This document shows positions 1 to 3,729 of a stretch of 5,190 bases of DNA, one piece after another; within the stretch, counting starts at the first letter, position 1, and each line of letters starts with the position of its first letter. The stretch is taken from NCBI GenBank assembly GCA_007122565.1, contig SKTJ01000314.1, forward strand, positions 1 to 5,190. Direction: 5' to 3'. The notes beneath the pieces were generated by a model that saw nothing but the letters and a program-made list of their open reading frames with translations, was not told where the DNA came from and did no database searches. Position numbers and translations under genes: made by a program. The stretch comes from Syntrophomonadaceae bacterium. Its GTDB lineage: Bacteria > Bacillota > Dethiobacteria > DTU022 > UBA8154.

Positions 1-387
1 AACGAATGCAGCGGGGACGAAAAAAAGTGTTACCATCCGTTCTTGCGGGAGATGATGGAGACAGTAGTGATTATCCTTGCTCCTTTTGCACCCCATATTA
101 CCGAAGAACTTTGGCAGAGTTGCGGCTATACAACAAGTGTACACAGGCAGGCATGGCCCGCTTACAATCCTAACTATTTACTGGTGGATGAGGTCGAGGT
201 GGTTGTTCAGGTTAACGGCAAAGTTAGGGGAAGGATGCTCGTCCCCACTGCTGCAGGCGAGGATGAGCTGCTGGAAGCAGCGCGTGGACACGAAAAAGTG
301 CAGCCATTTCTGGATGGTAAAAAAATCAAAAAGATAATCGCCGTCCCGGGTAAACTGGTGAACATCGTGGCGGTTGACGGTAATTAG
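1..387 (+). CDS. leuS: Leucyl-tRNA synthetase, C-terminal 128 residues (5' truncated by window)
   Basis: Class I aminoacyl-tRNA synthetase that charges tRNA-Leu with leucine in the cytoplasm. Only the C-terminal part is present: the frame is open from base 1 and ends with TAG at 385-387. The class Ia anticodon-binding domain is recognisable by LAPFAPHITEELW (fragment residues 26-38). It is followed by the small C-terminal tRNA-binding domain with VQVNGKVRGRM (69-79) and the near-terminal KIIAVPGKLVNIVA (111-124), all typical of bacterial LeuS. The family is usually 800-870 aa, so about 85% lies upstream. The catalytic HIGH and KMSKS motifs and the editing domain are outside the window and cannot be judged. 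A TTG at 43 is an internal leucine codon, not a start. The gene ends about 80 nt before a perfect inverted repeat that may serve as its terminator. Confidence 0.97.
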   Translation, partial: NECSGDEKKCYHPFLREMMETVVIILAPFAPHITEELWQSCGYTTSVHRQAWPAYNPNYLLVDEVEVVVQVNGKVRGRMLVPTAAGEDELLEAARGHEKVQPFLDGKKIKKIIAVPGKLVNIVAVDGN

Positions 388-394
388 GCGACTT

Positions 395-421
395 TTGACA
401 TTGGAATTTCGACTGTATTTT
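395..421 (+). promoter_or_regulatory. Candidate sigma-A promoter upstream of the radical SAM gene
   Basis: A perfect -35 hexamer TTGACA lies at 395-400, just after the leuS stop codon. A -10-like TATTTT (4 of 6 consensus bases) lies at 416-421 after a 15-nt spacer, which is shorter than the ideal 17. If used, transcription would start near 428. The leader would be about 165 nt and would include the inverted repeat at 467-495 and the tandem repeat at 551-585. The weak -10 and short spacer keep this tentative. Confidence 0.35.
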
Positions 422-466
422 CCCATGCATAGTTCCAGTGTAATCAACGAATGAAGACACAACGTA

Positions 467-495
467 GCACCGGGGTGCATCCTGCACCCCGGTGC
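467..495 (+). terminator. Perfect 13-bp inverted repeat with 3-nt loop; candidate leuS terminator or leader hairpin
   Basis: The arm GCACCGGGGTGCA (467-479) is perfectly complementary to TGCACCCCGGTGC (483-495), with loop TCC. The GC-rich stem would be very stable. The downstream sequence (GGCAGTCTGTTCTCC) is only mildly T-rich and has no proper U tract, so a classical intrinsic terminator is not fully satisfied. The reverse strand lacks a good U tract as well. Its place after leuS and before the next gene fits a terminator. A structured leader, a protein-binding dyad or a small repeat element are alternatives. Confidence 0.5.
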
Positions 496-534
496 GGCAG
501 TCTGTTCTCCACATTTTCAGGACAGCGCTACACT

Positions 535-585
535 TGACTCTGATTTTGCCTTTCCTGCCTCTTGTTTCCTGCTTCTTGCTTCTTG
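535..585 (+). repeat. Pyrimidine-rich 14-bp tandem repeat element, copy 1
   Basis: Two 14-bp units (551-564 TTTCCTGCCTCTTG and 565-578 TTTCCTGCTTCTTG) plus a half unit CTTCTTG (579-585), preceded by TGACTC and TGATTTTGCC (535-550). The whole block recurs at 2745-2796 with five substitutions and one indel by hand alignment. Here it touches the Shine-Dalgarno of the radical SAM gene: the last G of the repeat is the first G of GGAGGG. Function is unknown. It encodes nothing obvious on either strand. Confidence 0.8.
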
Positions 586-590
586 GAGGG
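585..590 (+). promoter_or_regulatory. Ribosome binding site of the radical SAM gene
   Basis: GGAGGG at 585-590 stands 4 nt before GTG (595) and 7 nt before an in-frame TTG (598). The spacing favours TTG, while GTG is the stronger codon type, so the start is uncertain by one codon. No ATG is available at this site. Confidence 0.7.
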
Positions 591-594
591 ATAA

Positions 595-2010
595 GTGTTG
601 CCCGATAACACCGGTTTAATGTCCAAAGATGGACAAGATGGTTTCCGTCAACTGCTGCTGGATGCTGTTGCGCGGCACAATATTATGCCTCTTACTTCCT
701 CCTGTAACCTGCACTGTCTTTTCTGTAGCCACCTTCGGATGCCGCCCCAGTTGGACGTTTTTACGTTTCCCCCGCTGCCGCAGGCAGAACTGCAGGAACT
801 TATCCCTTTTCTGGATAGCACGGCCAGGATCATCATCGGTGAATCTTCCACCCGCCTCTGCGAAGGGGAGCCTTTTACCCATCCTGCTATCCTGCCATTG
901 CTCTTTTCACTGCGGGAGCGATTTCCCCAAACTCCCCTGCAAATTACCACAAACGGCACCCTACTGACGCAGGAAACGATGATGGAACTGCGTCAATTGG
1001 GGGGAACCAACGCAAAAGGAGATCCCTTACTGGAGCTGATCATTTCTTTTAACTGCAGCAAACCCGCTTGCCGCCGGGAGATCCTGGGAGACAGGGATCC
1101 ACAACGTGTCATTGATGGGCTGCAGCGCTGCTGTGATTACGGCATTCCTTTCCATGGCAGTGTGGTCGCCGTCCCCCATTTGACGGGCTGGGGTGATCTG
1201 GAAAATACACTTGGATTCCTTGATACCAAAGGAGCCCGCTCGATCCGTATTTTTCTCCCGGGCACCACCTGTTTTGCTCCTGATACGCAGCGGGGGGACG
1301 ATTCTATCTGGGGGGAAATTGCTGCTTTCCGGCAACGAGTCAAAGGACACTTGCGCTGCCCCGTGTTATTGGAGCCGCCGCTGAAGAAGGATCTAACTGC
1401 CCGGGTGGAAGGTGTAATGGGGGGGACAGCGGCAGAGCAGGCCGGCCTGCAGAATGGGGATATAATTACGGCAGTGGACGGGGAAACGGTTTGCAGCGGG
1501 GTTATGGCGTTTGGCAGGATTAAAAAAGCAGCCAACCCCATAATAACGGTGGTACGGCCGGATAAAACTGGCATAGAACTAAACCTGCGTATCGCAAAGG
1601 CCCGGGATGCATCGTCCGGCATTGTATTGGACTATGACCTGGCGGAAGAGATGATGGCTGCAGTACGGGCGGAAATAATCCGCTGCAAGGCCATTTCACC
1701 CCTGCTCCTTACTTCCCCCCTTGCCGCACCGCTCTGGCATGAGGCACGTTTATGCGGTTTGATTCCTGCCCAGACGGGAATAAGTATTGTAGCCAACCGT
1801 TTTTTCGGGGGGACGATTTGCTGTGCCGGTTTGCTGACGGTCTCCGATTTGCGGCACCATCTCAATTCTTTGACAGCAAATGATGAGCCGGATCTGTTCC
1901 TGATCCCTGCTGCGCCTTTTGACAAACGGGGGCGGGACCTGCGGGGGGAGAATTACAGGGAACTGTTACAGGCCTTTCCGAAAATGTGTTTGGCTGTTTT
2001 ACCTCTGTAA
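595..2010 (+). CDS. Radical SAM protein with internal PDZ domain and DUF512-like C-terminus
   Basis: Predicted 471-aa cytoplasmic iron-sulfur enzyme; its reaction and substrate are unknown. The N-terminal part (about residues 30-260) is a radical SAM core. CNLHCLFC (Cys37, Cys41, Cys44) is the CX3CX2C motif binding a [4Fe-4S] cluster and S-adenosylmethionine, EGEPFTHP (90-97) matches the GGEP-type SAM-contacting motif, and ITTNG (117-121) is a typical core strand. Residues about 265-335 form a PDZ domain (VEGVMGGTAAEQAGLQNGDII, then VDGETV). Residues about 365-471 resemble the C-terminal part of DUF512, with NRFFGGTICCAGLLTVSDL (401-419) and a DLFLIP stretch. COG1625-type Fe-S oxidoreductases, as I recall, combine the same three modules but with PDZ at the N-terminus, so the order here differs. 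Many extra cysteines (e.g. 154, 159, 179, 180, 226, 255, 409, 410) might bind another cluster, which is not shown. The start is GTG 595 or TTG 598. The 3' end overlaps the convergent gene by 12 bp. Confidence 0.9.
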   Translation: MLPDNTGLMSKDGQDGFRQLLLDAVARHNIMPLTSSCNLHCLFCSHLRMPPQLDVFTFPPLPQAELQELIPFLDSTARIIIGESSTRLCEGEPFTHPAILPLLFSLRERFPQTPLQITTNGTLLTQETMMELRQLGGTNAKGDPLLELIISFNCSKPACRREILGDRDPQRVIDGLQRCCDYGIPFHGSVVAVPHLTGWGDLENTLGFLDTKGARSIRIFLPGTTCFAPDTQRGDDSIWGEIAAFRQRVKGHLRCPVLLEPPLKKDLTARVEGVMGGTAAEQAGLQNGDIITAVDGETVCSGVMAFGRIKKAANPIITVVRPDKTGIELNLRIAKARDASSGIVLDYDLAEEMMAAVRAEIIRCKAISPLLLTSPLAAPLWHEARLCGLIPAQTGISIVANRFFGGTICCAGLLTVSDLRHHLNSLTANDEPDLFLIPAAPFDKRGRDLRGENYRELLQAFPKMCLAVLPL

Positions 2011-2625
2011 ACGACGGGTGTCAGTAGGTTGGAAGAAAAGCAGGAGTGCGAAAGCAAGCCCGGCAATAAGGGCTGTCTTCCGCTGCGGCGGCATGTAAAC
2101 CCAAAAGGCTTCCCAGGTTATGGCCGCGCTTTCCAGCCAATCCACGCGAGGCAGCTTGAATTTGGTTTCTTCCCCGTCCCGGTAAAAAAGGGCGGCTTCC
2201 ATGCTTTCGAGGGTTGTCTCTTCTTTTCCGGCGTAGCTTATCCAGATGTGTGTGGGGGAGATGAGCAGTTCATAGGGTACCTGCAGCGCTTCAAAAAGAG
2301 AAGCGAGGACAATAAAACGTGTTTTGCAGTCGCCCATTCCTTTTTCCATGGCCTCAGCGGTGGTGGGAAAATACCAGGGGTACCCGTATACCTGCCAGTC
2401 GTGATGATAGGGGAAGGCTTTCAATATATGCCTTTCCAGTTCGGCCGGTTCGGCACCGGGAGGTAATCCGGGAATGAGGGGTGTCACTGCCTCCATTTGA
2501 ACGGGATGCACAAAAAGGCGATAAAGACTTTCCCCCAGGGCAGCAGGCCGGGGATAGAGGACCAAAAAGCTCCAGAAGAGTAGAAAAACAAGAGCAAGAC
2601 GTCGGTTTCTACCCGGCAAAAACAT
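1999..2625 (-). CDS. Membrane-anchored transglutaminase-like protein
   Basis: 208-aa protein. Residues 10-25 form a hydrophobic segment after a positive N-terminus (RNRR), and residues 183-198 form a second one before a positive tail (RRLQR). This suggests both ends inside and the central domain outside the membrane. The centre matches a transglutaminase-like cysteine peptidase fold: AMEKGMGDCKTRFIVLASLFEAL (start 92) carries the probable nucleophile Cys100, and SPTHIWISY carries His126 as its likely partner. The third, acidic residue is not obvious. Members of the fold cleave or cross-link peptide bonds, and some are inactive; the substrate cannot be inferred. The ATG at 2625 lies only 2 nt from an AAGGAG site, and TTG at codon 3 has better spacing. 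Its TAA (1999-2001) lies inside the end of the radical SAM gene. It is the only minus-strand gene and is probably transcribed alone. Confidence 0.87.
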   Translation of the reverse strand: MFLPGRNRRLALVFLLFWSFLVLYPRPAALGESLYRLFVHPVQMEAVTPLIPGLPPGAEPAELERHILKAFPYHHDWQVYGYPWYFPTTAEAMEKGMGDCKTRFIVLASLFEALQVPYELLISPTHIWISYAGKEETTLESMEAALFYRDGEETKFKLPRVDWLESAAITWEAFWVYMPPQRKTALIAGLAFALLLFFQPTDTRRLQR

Positions 2626-2627
2626 CT

Positions 2628-2633
2628 CTCCTT
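2628..2633 (-). promoter_or_regulatory. Ribosome binding site of the transglutaminase-like gene, start-ambiguous
   Basis: On the minus strand AAGGAG (2633 to 2628) is followed by only 2 nt before ATG (2625-2623), which is too tight for normal initiation. TTG at 2619-2617, in frame two codons later, sits 8 nt downstream, which is near ideal. The choice changes the protein by only two residues. Confidence 0.55.
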
Positions 2634-2744
2634 ACTGTATAAGTTGGAGAAAGTTGAAAAGCAAAGCATGTGTATCCCCGTACGGGTGTGCCTACAGCCG
2701 TCCGCGAACATGCTAACTTGCTGCTATTTTACCTTCCGATAATC

Positions 2745-2796
2745 TGACTCGTGGTTTTGCCTTTCTTGCGTCTTGTTTCCTGCGTCTTGTTTCTTG
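2745..2796 (+). repeat. Pyrimidine-rich 14-bp tandem repeat element, copy 2
   Basis: Units TTTCTTGCGTCTTG (2762-2775) and TTTCCTGCGTCTTG (2776-2789) plus half unit TTTCTTG (2790-2796), preceded by TGACTC and GTGGTTTTGCC (2745-2761). It aligns over its full length with 535-585 in the same orientation. A further partial unit, TTCCTGCTTCTT, occurs at 2817-2828 inside the following hairpin. Unlike copy 1 it lies about 170 nt from the next start codon, so it is not simply part of a ribosome binding site. Confidence 0.8.
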
Positions 2797-2798
2797 TT

Positions 2799-2865
2799 CT
2801 GCAGTGAACCCACCGGTTCCTGCTTCTTTAAAAAAGTAACGGGCAGGGTTCAGCAGTAGTTTTTT
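2799..2865 (+). terminator. Hairpin with T tract, candidate rho-independent terminator or leader attenuator
   Basis: CTGCAGTGAACCC (2799-2811) pairs with GGGTTCAGCAG (2846-2856), giving 11 base pairs with an AG bulge. An inner CCGGTT (2813-2818) pairs with AACGGG (2838-2843) with one G-G mismatch, and CTTT/AAAG (2826-2829, 2833-2836) can close the top. TAG and then six T (2860-2865) follow, as in an intrinsic terminator on the plus strand. No plus-strand gene ends nearby. It may stop read-through from the radical SAM gene across the antisense of 1999-2625, or act in a comEA leader. Confidence 0.5.
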
Positions 2866-2956
2866 GTAATTATGGCAGGAATATGTAAGGTTACGTCGAA
2901 AATATAACAGAAGTGAGAATGACAGAACCGGCGTAAACAGTTAGATTAGGGGAAGG

Positions 2957-2966
2957 AAAGGTGATC
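2957..2966 (+). promoter_or_regulatory. Extended ribosome binding site of comEA
   Basis: AAAGGTGATC matches the right-hand part of the anti-Shine-Dalgarno complement AAGGAGGTGATC. Counting from its GG (2960-2961), there are 7 nt to TTG (2969) and 10 nt to ATG (2972), so both adjacent starts are feasible. Confidence 0.65.
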
Positions 2967-2971
2967 CCTTG

Positions 2972-3613
2972 ATGCTGAAGCTTACACCCAAAGAGCAGAA
3001 GTTGTTATTGTTACTGGCCTTTCTCCTTATTCTCGGGGTGGTTTTGCGTTTTGCTCTCCCACCAGACAGTAGTATCGCTATGCAGAAAGGAGCAGCGGAA
3101 AACCCTGCAGCAAGCATGGACGATACAGGAAAAACCCTAACAGCCATAAGTTCTGTGGAAGGGGCAGAAGTTAACAGAAATGATGATAAAATGATTGTGG
3201 TTCATATGATTGGTGCAGTGGCAAGGCCGGGAGTATACCATCTACCCGAAGGATCGCGCATTTATCAGTTGTTGGAAGAGGCGGGCGGCGCACTGGAGGA
3301 CGGGGAGTTGGAACTGATCAATCTGGCCCAGCCCCTGGTGGATGGGCAGCAGGTGTTTCTGCCGCGCCACGGAGAAGAAGGTTACTTACAGATAACGTTG
3401 ACCGGGGATGCAACAGCAGTCCGGATTAATATTAATACTGCGGGGCGGGAGCAACTGGAAAGCCTGCCCGGAATCGGCGCGGTAAAGGCACAGAGTATCA
3501 TCAACTACCGCCTGCAAAACGGCCCTTTTCAAAGTATTGATAACCTGCTCGAAGTAAGCGGGATCGGCGATAAGACACTGGAAGGGATTAAAGAACTGAT
3601 TACAGTTTGGTAA
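2972..3613 (+). CDS. comEA: ComEA, membrane-anchored DNA receptor for competence
   Basis: 213-aa protein of the ComEA family, which binds double-stranded DNA outside the membrane and passes it to the ComEC channel in natural transformation. In order: a short basic N-terminus; one transmembrane anchor (about residues 10-29, LLLLLAFLLILGVVLRFAL); a low-complexity linker (30-73); an SLBB domain (75-132) with HMIGAVARPGVYHLPEG and QPLVDGQQVFLP; and a C-terminal pair of helix-hairpin-helix motifs (150-211), with ININTAGREQLESLPGIG and LLEVSGIGDKTLEGI. The length and architecture are complete for the Gram-positive form. I chose ATG 2972 over the adjacent TTG 2969; the difference is one residue. The next gene is not comEC, although the two are commonly adjacent in Firmicutes, so ComEC must be elsewhere or absent. 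Presence of comEA alone does not show that the cell is competent. Confidence 0.95.
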   Translation: MLKLTPKEQKLLLLLAFLLILGVVLRFALPPDSSIAMQKGAAENPAASMDDTGKTLTAISSVEGAEVNRNDDKMIVVHMIGAVARPGVYHLPEGSRIYQLLEEAGGALEDGELELINLAQPLVDGQQVFLPRHGEEGYLQITLTGDATAVRININTAGREQLESLPGIGAVKAQSIINYRLQNGPFQSIDNLLEVSGIGDKTLEGIKELITVW

Positions 3614-3643
3614 CCCGGTTCTGATACATATGTTATATAAAAA

Positions 3644-3672
3644 TAGACAATATTATACAGTAATACTAATCT
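3644..3672 (+). promoter_or_regulatory. Weak candidate promoter for the UPF0182 gene
   Basis: A -35-like TAGACA (3644-3649) and a -10-like TAATCT (3667-3672) are 17 nt apart in an AT-rich stretch that stands out from its surroundings. The -10 match is poor. TATTAT and TATACA at 3651-3659 are alternative -10 boxes without a good -35. The AT-rich block suggests a promoter, but the exact site is uncertain. Confidence 0.25.
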
Positions 3673-3681
3673 AAACCAAAG

Positions 3682-3722
3682 AAAGGAGGCGACCCGGTTC
3701 GCCGTCTGTAAGGCCGGGTTTT
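3682..3722 (+). promoter_or_regulatory. Orphan Shine-Dalgarno followed by hairpin in the UPF0182 leader
   Basis: A strong AAAGGAGG (3682-3689) lies 40 nt before the ATG at 3730, with no ATG, GTG or TTG at a usable distance. Between them ACCCGG (3692-3697) can pair with CCGGGT (3714-3719), followed by TTTTATAC. Folding would leave about 12 nt between the Shine-Dalgarno and the ATG. A competing hairpin, GGCGA (3688-3692) with TCGCC (3699-3703), would cover the end of the Shine-Dalgarno. The block could be a weak terminator after comEA, a translation control element, or both. Confidence 0.4.
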
Positions 3723-3729
3723 ATACAAT

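Larger units (their letters stand above)
2626..2968. other. Divergent intergenic region between the transglutaminase-like gene and comEA
   Basis: No gene is seen in these 343 nt. Both flanking genes read outward, so promoters for each should lie here, but I find no hexamer pair good enough to name. From left to right it has: the minus-strand ribosome binding site (2628-2633); a perfect 10-bp palindrome CCCGTACGGG (2677-2686) inside a wider AGCATG/CATGCT inverted pair (2665-2670, 2709-2714), a possible operator; the second tandem-repeat element (2745-2796); a terminator-like hairpin (2799-2865); an isolated -10-like TATAAC (2903-2908); and the comEA ribosome binding site. Confidence 0.6.

Noticed and set aside
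534..562. TTGACT (534-539) as a -35 box
   Set aside because: At the proper spacing the sequence is GCCTCT, not a -10 box, and it is part of the repeat element.
551..585. Tandem units read as a CRISPR array
   Set aside because: Units are only 14 bp, degenerate and contiguous, with no spacers and no cas gene nearby.
1390..1600. PDZ segment as an assembly or frameshift fusion
   Set aside because: The frame continues without a break or change in composition, and the downstream part keeps the DUF512-like motif in the same frame.
1137..1622. 161-codon minus-strand open frame inside the radical SAM gene
   Set aside because: It is antisense to the PDZ and core coding region, has no recognisable domain and no clear ribosome binding site, and the plus frame carries clear family motifs.
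2029..2466. 145-codon plus-strand open frame opposite the transglutaminase-like gene
   Set aside because: Its composition is that of a complement of the real gene, it has no known motif, and the minus strand encodes the GDCKTR and THIW active-site motifs.
2880..2908. TATAAC (2903-2908) as the comEA promoter
   Set aside because: It matches the -10 consensus in 5 of 6 bases, but no -35-like hexamer lies at 16-18 nt, so the call cannot be supported alone.
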